Source of the DNA: G963668655 sp963668655
GTDB taxonomy: Bacteria; Myxococcota_A; SURF-8
Direction of reading: 5' to 3'
Assembly: GCA_963668655.2 (NCBI GenBank)
Contig: CAXXPQ010000004.1
Location: 372,001 to 436,000 of the forward strand
Length of the DNA stretch: 64,000 nucleotides
This document shows positions 7,670 to 15,053 of this stretch, piece by piece. Below the pieces are notes generated by a model. It saw only the letters and a list, made by a program, of their open reading frames with translations. It did no database searches and had not been told where the DNA came from. Within the stretch, counting starts at the first letter, position 1. Each line of letters starts with the position of its first letter. The position numbers and the translations under genes are program-made.

Positions 7670-9511
7670 ATGATTTTCAACAAAAAAAGCGTTCTGGCCC
7701 TTTTCGGACCGGAGACCGGCAAGGAATATCTTCTCAAGGATATGATCCGCAAGCTTTCCATCCGCCCCCACCAGCGGCGCGCCTTCCGGCAGTTCCTCAA
7801 TGCCATGGTCCACGGCGACATGCTGCGGCTTCGCAAGGGGCGCTTCTATCGTCTGGGCGAGGGAGACCCCAACGGAACTCTATCGCTGGAAGGCTCGGAG
7901 GATTACGACCGTAAGGACGTTTTTCGCAAGATTTTCCGCGAATATGAATGGCCGGGAAAGTTTTCCCGGGAGGCCGTGAATCAGGCGATTCGAGGCAAGG
8001 GCGTCCCGGATCCGCTGCCCGAGGGCGTCGAGGATTGGCGCCATCTGCCCTTCGTCACCATCGATCCGGCCGACGCCCGGGACCACGACGACGCCGTGGC
8101 GGCCCTCGATCGTCCGAAAGGCGAAGGCATCCGCCTGGCCGTGGCCATCGCGGACGTGGGGCGCTACGTCCCGGAAGGAAGCGCCCTGGAACGCGATGCC
8201 CAGCAGCGGGCCACCAGCGTCTACGTCCCCGGCAGTGTCCATCCCATGCTTCCGGAGGAACTCTCGGCGGGGCTGTGCTCCCTTCGCGAAATGGAGGATC
8301 GCTTCGCCATGGCGGCCTTTCTGGATTACTCGCCCACGGGCGAACTGGAAAAGACGACATTTGCGGAGGCCGTCATTCGCAGCCGCAAACGCATGAGCTA
8401 CGAGGAGGCTCAAGCCGTTCTGGACGGAGAAACGCCGGAAGATCCGGAACTTGCGGCGTCCTTCGACCGAATGAACGTCCTCTTTCGACAACTTCTGAAA
8501 GCCGCGGAAAAACGGGGAGCCCTGGAACTGGACATCCCGGAGGCCTGGATCCGCATGGACGATTCCGGCGCGGTGACCGACATCCTTCCCCGTCCGCGAC
8601 TGGAAGCTCACCGACTGGTGGAGGTCTTCATGATCGCCGCCAACGAAGCCGTGGCGCTGCATCTGGTTCAAAAGGGCTTGCCGGGGCTCTTTCGCGTTCA
8701 TGAAGATCCGGCCCCGGAGAAGATCGCCGCCTTCCGGGATCTGGCCCGCTCCCTGGGTCAACCCTTCCCGGAGGATCCGCTGCCCAGCGCGAAACAGATC
8801 AACCGGTTTCTGCGATCCATCGGTCATGAGGAAGAGGGACGCTACCTGCACATCATGCTTTTGCGTTCGCTGAAACAGGCCCGCTATACGGCCGTAAACG
8901 AAGGACATTTCGGCCTGGCGCTCGCCCACTACTGCCACTTCACGTCTCCCATCCGTCGCTATCCGGACCTGGAAATCCATCGCGTCCTGAAACGCATGCT
9001 GCGAAAAACCGCCGACCGCCGGTACGTCGCCCGCATGCGTTCGCGACTGCCGGAAACGGGCGAATGGTGTTCCGACCAGGAACGCAAAGCGGAGAAAATC
9101 GAACGGAAGGCCCGCCAGGTGGTCATGGCGGAATACATGGGGCGCTTCCTGGGCGAATCCTTCGCGGGAACCGTTTCCGGCGTCACCGAGTTCGGGCTGT
9201 TCGTTCAGATCGAGGAGCCTTTCGTGGAGGGGCTGATTCACATCTCCAACCTGCGGGACGACTACTATCGTTACGAGGAGGAGCGGGCCACGCTGGTGGG
9301 GGAGCGAACCGGAAACGTGTTTCGCCTGGGCGACCGGGTCGAGGTCCAGCTTGTCTCCACCGATCCCGCCCGAGGACGGGTGGATTTCCGCTTCCTGCCT
9401 CAATCGGAGGAAGAACGACGTAAAACACCGAAACCCGGGCGCAAAGCCGCGCCGAAGCGGCGACCGATCCGCTCGAAAAGGCGAATCGCCCGCAAGCGCA
9501 AAGGAGGTTGA
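7670..9511 (+). CDS. rnr: Ribonuclease R (RNB-family 3'-5' exoribonuclease), compact form
   Basis: A 613 aa RNase II/R family exoribonuclease, degrading structured RNA 3' to 5'. A winged-helix-like N-terminus (about 1-65) leads directly into the RNB domain, whose metal ligands appear as D132, D138, D140 and D141 in IDPADARDHDD. The S1 domain is at about residues 500-580 (GTVSGVTEFGLFVQI) and the C-terminus is Lys/Arg-rich, as in RNase R. It is about 200 residues shorter than E. coli RNase R, because the two N-terminal cold-shock domains are largely missing. It starts 5 bp after the protease gene, without functional relation that I can see. Confidence 0.93.
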   Translation: MIFNKKSVLALFGPETGKEYLLKDMIRKLSIRPHQRRAFRQFLNAMVHGDMLRLRKGRFYRLGEGDPNGTLSLEGSEDYDRKDVFRKIFREYEWPGKFSREAVNQAIRGKGVPDPLPEGVEDWRHLPFVTIDPADARDHDDAVAALDRPKGEGIRLAVAIADVGRYVPEGSALERDAQQRATSVYVPGSVHPMLPEELSAGLCSLREMEDRFAMAAFLDYSPTGELEKTTFAEAVIRSRKRMSYEEAQAVLDGETPEDPELAASFDRMNVLFRQLLKAAEKRGALELDIPEAWIRMDDSGAVTDILPRPRLEAHRLVEVFMIAANEAVALHLVQKGLPGLFRVHEDPAPEKIAAFRDLARSLGQPFPEDPLPSAKQINRFLRSIGHEEEGRYLHIMLLRSLKQARYTAVNEGHFGLALAHYCHFTSPIRRYPDLEIHRVLKRMLRKTADRRYVARMRSRLPETGEWCSDQERKAEKIERKARQVVMAEYMGRFLGESFAGTVSGVTEFGLFVQIEEPFVEGLIHISNLRDDYYRYEEERATLVGERTGNVFRLGDRVEVQLVSTDPARGRVDFRFLPQSEEERRKTPKPGRKAAPKRRPIRSKRRIARKRKGG

Positions 9512-9538
9512 ACCCATTTTTGGACGGAGCCTTTGCTA

Positions 9539-10465
9539 TCAGGTCTTCCGTCCCAGTTTCCCGTTTCCGAGCACCGAACGCAGCCGACGGGAGGAAACGG
9601 GCCGCCGACGCACCTGCCGAGCCATCTTCAGGGCGTCCCACTTGGCTTTCAGCACCACCCGGCCCTTGCCTTTCAGACTCCACTTCGCCAGATGATACAG
9701 ATTGTACAGAAGGTGCCGGTGTCCATAGCGCAGATACAGAGAGGCCGGAACGTTCTTATAACCCGCCAGCACGAGATTCCGCTGGATGAGATAAAGCACC
9801 TTGTCCGGAATGCGCTTTTCGGTCACGGAACGCTTGTGATACACCACCGCCCGGGGCAGATACAACGTCCGGAATCCCGCGCCGCGAACGCGCAGAACGA
9901 AGTCCACGTCTTCGTTGTTGGCGTAGAAAACATCATCGAAAAGCCCAAGGGTCTCATACACTTCCCGCCGCAGCAACATGGCCCCGCCCGTGGCGCCGAA
10001 GACCTCGTAAGGCGCTTCTCCCGGGTCCACCGGGCGACCTTGATCGATGATCCGGGCGCGCAGGGACTTATGAAATTCCATTCCCTTGCAATCCACCGTG
10101 TCGCGGTCGAAAAAATTTATCATCTGGGGGCTGAAGACATCGAACTCCGGATGGCGTTCGGCGGCGTCGTTCAGAATTTCCAGAAGATCCGGCGGCAGTT
10201 CGGTATCCGTGTTGACCAGAAACAACAGGTCGCCCTTCGCCTGGGAGGCGGCCAGATTGTTCACGGCCGCAAAACCTCGGTGCTCCGGGCGGGCGATCAA
10301 GTGAACCTCCGGGAATTGCTCCCGAACCATGTCGGCGGAGCCGTCCTCGGATCCGTCGTCCACGAAGATCGTCTCGAAGTCCCTGAAACGCTGGGCGGCA
10401 AGGGAGGACAGGCAGTGCCGGGCGTCGTCTTTTCCATTCCAGCAGGTCAACAGCACGGAGATCAT
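9539..10465 (-). CDS. Family 2 glycosyltransferase
   Basis: A 308 aa GT2 (GT-A fold) glycosyltransferase: it starts with MISVLLTCWNGKDD, the usual nucleotide-sugar binding strand, has FVDDGSEDGS near residue 40 and the metal-binding acidic motif LVNTDTEL near residue 95, then the acceptor-side ENVD-like segment NNEDVDF around 190. No membrane helices, so a cytoplasmic or peripheral enzyme, probably acting in cell-surface polysaccharide synthesis; donor and acceptor cannot be told. The ATG at 10465 is chosen over in-frame codons upstream because a GAGGAA ribosome site sits 8 bp ahead and the GT2 motif starts right there. It converges with rnr. Confidence 0.9.
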   Translation of the reverse strand: MISVLLTCWNGKDDARHCLSSLAAQRFRDFETIFVDDGSEDGSADMVREQFPEVHLIARPEHRGFAAVNNLAASQAKGDLLFLVNTDTELPPDLLEILNDAAERHPEFDVFSPQMINFFDRDTVDCKGMEFHKSLRARIIDQGRPVDPGEAPYEVFGATGGAMLLRREVYETLGLFDDVFYANNEDVDFVLRVRGAGFRTLYLPRAVVYHKRSVTEKRIPDKVLYLIQRNLVLAGYKNVPASLYLRYGHRHLLYNLYHLAKWSLKGKGRVVLKAKWDALKMARQVRRRPVSSRRLRSVLGNGKLGRKT

Positions 10466-10660
10466 GTTTCGATTCCTCGATTGAAAAACGGGCTTCCGAA
10501 CCTCCGAAAACGTGGAAATCCGCACCCGGAGCTTCGGACGGTTCGGAAAAAGAATAGCACAGCCTCCGGGCGCTGTAAACAACAGGCTCCGGCCGCTTGC
10601 GCAGCCTTCCCGCGGCGGGACTTACGGGATGCGGTCATGGCCGTAACCCGCCTTTTTTTC

Positions 10661-10689
10661 TTGACAAACGCCCAAAAGAGAGATAATCG
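10661..10689 (+). promoter_or_regulatory. Promoter of tRNA-Arg
   Basis: TTGACA (10661-10666) and TAATCG (10684-10689) are 17 bp apart; GATAAT two bases earlier is an alternative -10. The tRNA begins 35 bp downstream. Confidence 0.65.
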
Positions 10690-10724
10690 GGGAACTCTCT
10701 TGGAGGCGGATCGAGCAGGACCAG

Positions 10725-10802
10725 GCCCCCATAGCTCAGCCGGATAGAGCACAGGATTCCTAATCCTGGTTTGCGCAGGTTCGAGTCCTGCTGGGGGTAC
10801 CA
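10725..10802 (+). tRNA. tRNA-Arg (anticodon CCT)
   Basis: A full cloverleaf can be drawn. The acceptor stem GCCCCCA pairs with TGGGGGT (one terminal G-T pair), the D-arm has AGCTCAGCCGGATAGAGC, the anticodon stem CAGGA/TCCTG encloses the loop TTCCTAA with anticodon CCT (10759-10761, reads AGG), and the T-arm has GGTTCGAGTCC. The discriminator A and the 3' CCA (10800-10802) are encoded. The AGG codon is rare in this GC-rich genome. No integrase or attachment-site repeat is seen beside it. Confidence 0.96.
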
Positions 10803-10923
10803 TTTTTCGTGCCTCGGCCTCTCTACGAGGGCAAAAGCCGAATCGTATCCAAACATGACGACGGGAAAAGGCAGGGAACGACCCCAATCCTTTCAAAACG
10901 TTGTTGTTCGAATAAAAAAAAGA

Positions 10924-10952
10924 TTGACAGGACTCCGGGGAATCCCTAAAAT
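10924..10952 (+). promoter_or_regulatory. Promoter of the HU/IHF-like gene
   Basis: TTGACA (10924-10929), 17 bp spacer, TAAAAT (10947-10952), 36 bp before the start codon: close to the sigma70 consensus. Confidence 0.75.
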
Positions 10953-10987
10953 CCCCATATCTTTTGGACAGTTACAGGAGGCCATCG

Positions 10988-11272
10988 ATGAATAAGTCGG
11001 AGCTGATCGAACAGCTTGCCGCCCGTGCGAACATTACCAAGAAAAAGGCCGAATTGGTGGTCAACCTGATCTTCAATTCCATGAGCGACGCTTTGGCCAA
11101 AGGCGACCGCATCGAGATCCGGGGCTTCGGCAGCCTGGTCAACAAGCACTACGGCGCGTACTCCGGGCGGAATCCCCGTACGGGCGAGGTCATCGATGTG
11201 CCGGAAAAGCGGCTTCCTTTCTTCAAGGTGGGCAAAGAACTCCGCGAGCGCGTGGACGGCATGGACGATTGA
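10988..11272 (+). CDS. HU/IHF-family DNA-bending protein
   Basis: A 94 aa nucleoid protein. It begins MNKSELIEQLA and contains the signature GFGSLVNKHYGAYSGRNPRTGE, here split over residues 47-68, with the DNA-contacting arm (RNPRTGE) and the conserved Pro that kinks DNA. The FGSF-like core and the IEIRGFG stretch make it more like IHF-beta than HU, but the assignment between them is not certain. The ATG at 10988 follows a CAGGAGG ribosome site by 7 bp, preferred to an upstream in-frame codon. It has its own strong promoter. Confidence 0.93.
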   Translation: MNKSELIEQLAARANITKKKAELVVNLIFNSMSDALAKGDRIEIRGFGSLVNKHYGAYSGRNPRTGEVIDVPEKRLPFFKVGKELRERVDGMDD

Positions 11273-11342
11273 TCTCCCGGGTTCCCGACCGCCCGACTCC
11301 CCCACCGCGTAACCATCCGCGAACCCTGGGAAACCCAATTCG

Positions 11343-12020
11343 GTGAAACGTCTTTTCCAAATTTTATCGATCTTATCCTTTCTGCTTGGTTTGGCCGCGT
11401 CGGGATGCTCCGACGGGCTCGATTCCGTGGAGAACAGTCGCGCCTTTCTTTCCGAAATAAACGGGAAAATCGAAGAAATTCGCAAACAGGCCGTTCTGGA
11501 TTACACGGCCATGCGAAAACACGCCACCTTGCTTTTCACCCGCAAGAAACCCGAGCTGAACAAGGAAGACGAAGAAAAAGCCAAGGAACAGATCGATATC
11601 CGTTTACGGGCTCTGCTGGCTCCCCGGCTGCGCCATGAAGTCGATCTGGCCTGCATCCGCGTGGCGGAAAGCCATAAGGAGAAGATCCGCCGGGCGCTGC
11701 TCACGCTCACCAAGAAGAAAGCTGCGCCTCCCAAAGGTCTCTCGGCCTATCTCTCCCACGCGCTTTTCGACGACTACGACCAGGAAAACACCCGGATGCT
11801 GGAGTGGAACCCCGCCCAGATCGAACGCCTGAAAGCGGAACTTGAAAAGTGGGAGGAAAGCTGGAAATCCAACCGCTTCGACTACCGTCCTCCGAAATTC
11901 GAACGCGGCCGCTTCCGCTTCGATTACGACAACGCCCCCCAGGCCACGGAAAGCCTGAAACAACTGCTCGCCCCGATGCAGCCGCCTCCCGAGCCATCAA
12001 CCGCGAAAACGTCAAAGTAA
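11343..12020 (+). CDS. Predicted lipoprotein, helical, unknown function
   Basis: A 225 aa lipoprotein precursor starting with GTG. The signal sequence ends in a lipobox, LAASGC (Cys near residue 22). The mature chain is highly charged and helical (KKPELNKEDEEKAKEQ), with no Cys and no domain that I recognise; the C-terminus is Pro-rich. It lies 70 bp after the HU-like gene, and no promoter is obvious between them. Anchoring side (inner or outer membrane) is unknown; the residue after Cys is Ser, not Asp. Confidence 0.7.
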   Translation: MKRLFQILSILSFLLGLAASGCSDGLDSVENSRAFLSEINGKIEEIRKQAVLDYTAMRKHATLLFTRKKPELNKEDEEKAKEQIDIRLRALLAPRLRHEVDLACIRVAESHKEKIRRALLTLTKKKAAPPKGLSAYLSHALFDDYDQENTRMLEWNPAQIERLKAELEKWEESWKSNRFDYRPPKFERGRFRFDYDNAPQATESLKQLLAPMQPPPEPSTAKTSK

Positions 12021-12084
12021 CGTCCGACCGGGATGGGCTTCAAGGCTCGCTCGGCATCCGCTCGACAACTCGATGGGCAAGAGA

Positions 12085-12113
12085 TTGACTTTCGAACCCG
12101 ATGCCCCTAGACT
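12085..12113 (+). promoter_or_regulatory. Promoter of miaB
   Basis: TTGACT (12085-12090), 17 bp spacer, TAGACT (12108-12113), 31 bp before the miaB ATG. Confidence 0.7.
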
Positions 12114-12143
12114 CGCCCGGCGAATGTTCGCCAGGGAGGAACC

Positions 12144-13481
12144 ATGGGCAAGAAGAAACGGATTCACATCATCACTCACGGCTGCCAGATGAACATGTAC
12201 GACTCGGTGCGCATGCGGGAAATGCTGGCCGCCGAGTATGCCTGGGTGGATGATCCCGAAAAGGCCGATCTGGTGATTCTGAACACCTGTTCGGTGCGCG
12301 AAAAACCGGAAAAAAAAGTGCTGGCGGAACTGGGCCGGCTCCGTCGCTGGCGGAAAGCGGATTCCCGCCGGGTGCTGGCGGTTTCGGGCTGCGTGGCCCA
12401 GCAGATGAAAGCGACGTTGATCGAGAAAGCGCCCCAGGTGGATCTCGTGATGGGGCCGGACAACGTGAAGGATCTGCCCGCTCTGCTTTCGGAACTGGCG
12501 GAGAACCGAGGACTCGTGGCCGCCCGTTTCGATCCGGAGGGCTTTCGCCTCAAGGAACTGGAACCCCTGGAGAGTTTCGGGAGCGATGGACGGGTTTCGG
12601 CTTTCGTGGCGGTTCAGAAGGGCTGCAATCATTTCTGTTCCTACTGCATCGTTCCTTATGTCCGGGGGCGGGAGAAAAGCCGCCCGTTGGAAGAAATTCT
12701 CCGGGAAGTGGCGCGCTACGGCGAGCACGGCGTGCGCGAGGTGACGCTTCTGGGGCAGAACGTGGACGGTTACGGCGCGGATCTTGCGGGAGGCGTGGAC
12801 TTCGCCGACCTGCTCCGCCGGGTGGCGGAAATCGACGCCATTCGCCGAATCCGTTTCGTCACCAGCCATCCGGCGGTCATGGCCGACCGGCACATCGACG
12901 CCATCGCGGAAGTGGAAAAAGTCTGTGAATACGTCCACTTGCCCATCCAGTCCGGTTCGGATCGCGTGCTGGAGCGCATGCGCCGGGGTTACGATCGCGC
13001 GCGCTACCTGAACCGGGTGGCGCGCCTGCGGGAGCGCGTTCCGGGTCTGGCGATTTCCGGAGATATGATCGTGGGATTTCCAGGAGAAACGGAAGCGGAT
13101 TTCCGGGAAACGCTCTCCGTGGTGGAAGAAGTTCGCTATGATAGCCTGTTTTCCTTCATCTATTCCCCTCGCCCGGGCACCCGTTCCGCCCGCTGGGAGG
13201 ACGACGTTCCAAAACAGGAAAAACACGAACGATTGCAGCGACTTCAGGAGTTGCAGAAGAAATTCACTCGCGACTCTAACGAGGCCGAACGAGGGAGCGT
13301 ACAGGAAGTGCTGTTCGAACATGCCGCCAAAAAAGGAGCGGGAGACCTTTCCGGACGGACGCGCCGGAACAAAATCGTCAATGTCCCCGCAGGGGACGAA
13401 TGGCTGGGACGTTTCGCCCCGGTGCGCATCGTGGCGGCCCATCAAAACAGTCTTCGGGGTGAACGGGTGGACGAAAGCTGA
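12144..13481 (+). CDS. miaB: tRNA-2-methylthio-N6-dimethylallyladenosine synthase MiaB
   Basis: Radical SAM methylthiotransferase that converts i6A37 to ms2i6A37 in tRNAs reading UNN codons. The N-terminal MTTase domain has the three Cys of the auxiliary iron-sulfur cluster (C14 in THGCQMNMYD, C49 in LNTCSVRE, C83 in SGCVAQ), the radical SAM cluster is C161-x3-C165-x2-C168 (GCNHFCSYCIVPYVRG), and a TRAM domain ends the 445 aa chain. The Q/NMYDS wording near C14 is the MiaB subtype, distinct from the MtaB paralogue at 29.7-31.0 kb. The ATG follows a GGGAGGAA ribosome site. Confidence 0.95.
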   Translation: MGKKKRIHIITHGCQMNMYDSVRMREMLAAEYAWVDDPEKADLVILNTCSVREKPEKKVLAELGRLRRWRKADSRRVLAVSGCVAQQMKATLIEKAPQVDLVMGPDNVKDLPALLSELAENRGLVAARFDPEGFRLKELEPLESFGSDGRVSAFVAVQKGCNHFCSYCIVPYVRGREKSRPLEEILREVARYGEHGVREVTLLGQNVDGYGADLAGGVDFADLLRRVAEIDAIRRIRFVTSHPAVMADRHIDAIAEVEKVCEYVHLPIQSGSDRVLERMRRGYDRARYLNRVARLRERVPGLAISGDMIVGFPGETEADFRETLSVVEEVRYDSLFSFIYSPRPGTRSARWEDDVPKQEKHERLQRLQELQKKFTRDSNEAERGSVQEVLFEHAAKKGAGDLSGRTRRNKIVNVPAGDEWLGRFAPVRIVAAHQNSLRGERVDES

Positions 13482-13631
13482 AAGGAACCCGCCGCTTTCC
13501 ATCGTCTCCGAAGGCACTGTTTTTGTTTGATTCTTTTCCCATTTTCAGGGAGATTTCTCGCTTGATGAAAAAGAATGGGGCCTTCCCGTTCCCTTCCCCG
13601 ACGGAGCCGCCTCGCGTCATGAGGCGAAGAA

Positions 13632-13718
13632 ACCGGGGCGGAAAAGGGCGGCGGTCAAGGCCGCAGCGAGTGAAACGAGCGCAGCATGTTCAGCCTTGAC
13701 GGTCGGCCGCGCCCCGGT
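13632..13718. other. Large inverted repeat in the miaB-pssA gap
   Basis: The 448 bp between miaB and pssA has no gene that I can support. It contains two nested perfect arms: ACCGGGGCG (13632-13640) with CGCCCCGGT (13710-13718), and GTCAAGGC (13654-13661) with GCCTTGAC (13693-13700), so about 87 nt could fold into a long stem with an internal loop. No T-run follows, so it does not look like a simple terminator. Confidence 0.45.
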
Positions 13719-13843
13719 ACAAGCCGAAAGATGACGCGAGAAAGAGCGAAGGAGGAGGAAGGGAACCCCCTTCCTCGATGGTGAGCCTTGTCCGAAAACG
13801 GTTTCCCGATGTCTCCCCGTTTTGGGGAATTGAACCTTTTATT

Positions 13844-13872
13844 TTGACAATCCCGGCCGGCCCTGCTACCTT
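13844..13872 (+). promoter_or_regulatory. Promoter of pssA
   Basis: TTGACA (13844-13849), 17 bp spacer, TACCTT (13867-13872), about 58 bp before the pssA start. Confidence 0.65.
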
Positions 13873-13929
13873 TTCGTCCGCGAAAGCAAGCCGGAACGCC
13901 TTTTCCATCCTGCCCGGGAAGGAACAGAA

Positions 13930-14730
13930 ATGCTATTGAAAACAAAAGATTACGTCACCCTCGGCAACATTCTGGGCGGAATCTTCAGCATTTATTTCGC
14001 CATCGAATCCCGAAGCGACTGGAGCTTCTTCCCCTGGTGCGGATGGGCGATCTTCATTGCGCTGTGGTTCGATATCGCGGACGGTCTGGTCGCCCGTTTG
14101 ATGAAACAATTCAATAACTTCGGCGCGGAACTGGACAACATCGGCGACCTGGTGACCTATTCCGTCGCACCGACGTTCATGATTTACGTCTATTACACCA
14201 CCCATCCCACGCTTCCCCACATGCCGTGGTATCTGGCGGGCGCTTTGGCCAGCCTCCCGGCGATCACCGGCTGCATCCGCATCGCACGCTTCAACGTGAA
14301 AAGATTGCACTACGAAGGCGCGTGGATGGGCTTTCCGCGCACGGCCTCGGCTCTCCTTTATATCGGCTATTTCAACATGAGTTCCGCCGACACCTCGCTC
14401 TGGGTGTATTACGGCGGCATCGTGGTGGTGGTAGCCTCTTCCATCATGCATTTCGTGCTGCTTCCCTATTACAACCATCATCGCCACAAGCATCCAACCT
14501 ACATGTGGGTGTCCTTCTGGTTCATCGGCAGTTCCAGCCTTCTGGCCGCCTTCGGCGCCTTTTTCACGGGCATCAACCTCACCTTCGAAGTCATCACGTT
14601 CTGGCTGCTGCTGTATCTTTTCGCACACCGCCCGATCAGCTTCACCAGGGCGCAATTGAAGGAAATCCGGGCCTACGTGAAGGAGTGGAAAAAGGAGGAA
14701 AGCTCCGAACTGAGCGGAGCGAAGCACTGA
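13930..14730 (+). CDS. pssA: CDP-alcohol phosphatidyltransferase, probably phosphatidylserine synthase
   Basis: A 266 aa integral membrane enzyme of phospholipid synthesis. The CDP-alcohol phosphatidyltransferase signature is complete: D48-x2-D51-G52-x2-A55-R56-x8-G65-x3-D69-x3-D73. About six to eight hydrophobic helices follow (for example 82-96, 105-120, 145-165, 195-225). The residues after the motif (LGxLxDxIAD-type, then SVAP) are typical of PssA (CDP-diacylglycerol:serine), which I prefer over Pgs or choline-type enzymes, but the substrate is inferred. The ATG at 13930 has GGAAGGAAC 4-12 bp upstream. Confidence 0.82.
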   Translation: MLLKTKDYVTLGNILGGIFSIYFAIESRSDWSFFPWCGWAIFIALWFDIADGLVARLMKQFNNFGAELDNIGDLVTYSVAPTFMIYVYYTTHPTLPHMPWYLAGALASLPAITGCIRIARFNVKRLHYEGAWMGFPRTASALLYIGYFNMSSADTSLWVYYGGIVVVVASSIMHFVLLPYYNHHRHKHPTYMWVSFWFIGSSSLLAAFGAFFTGINLTFEVITFWLLLYLFAHRPISFTRAQLKEIRAYVKEWKKEESSELSGAKH

Positions 14731-15053
14731 TATTCCACGTTCGCCCGTTCGGCGCACGAATTCCCTCTTTTCTGCCGGACAATAATTTTCTTACGTATTT
14801 CCAGATACTTACCTGATCGCACCTCCGTCGATAGCCCATGCAAAAATCTTCCCCCGTCTCCCGGAAGGCGCTGGAGTCCGCCAAGGAAGACTCGGATATG
14901 ATGAATTCTTCGTCAAAACGGGCGAAAGCACTTGACAAGTCGTGCCCGATCGGTCTTTAAATGAACACCGGAATCGATAACGTAACCAATTCGATCAAGA
15001 TGTAAGGACGAAACCGTTTGTCTTACAAACCAGGAAAACTTCAGGGGGTTGCC
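14731..15053. other. Gap between pssA and the giant lipoprotein gene
   Basis: No gene or RNA that I can support. It holds the promoter at 14932-14961 and a roughly 90 nt leader before the lipoprotein gene. Confidence 0.5.
14932..14961 (+). promoter_or_regulatory. Candidate promoter of the giant lipoprotein gene
   Basis: TTGACA (14932-14937), 18 bp spacer, TTTAAA (14956-14961). The leader to the ATG at 15054 would be about 86 nt. Confidence 0.55.

Noticed and set aside
10725..11000. Genomic island integrated at tRNA-Arg
   Set aside because: No integrase gene or duplicated tRNA end is visible in the following 30 kb.
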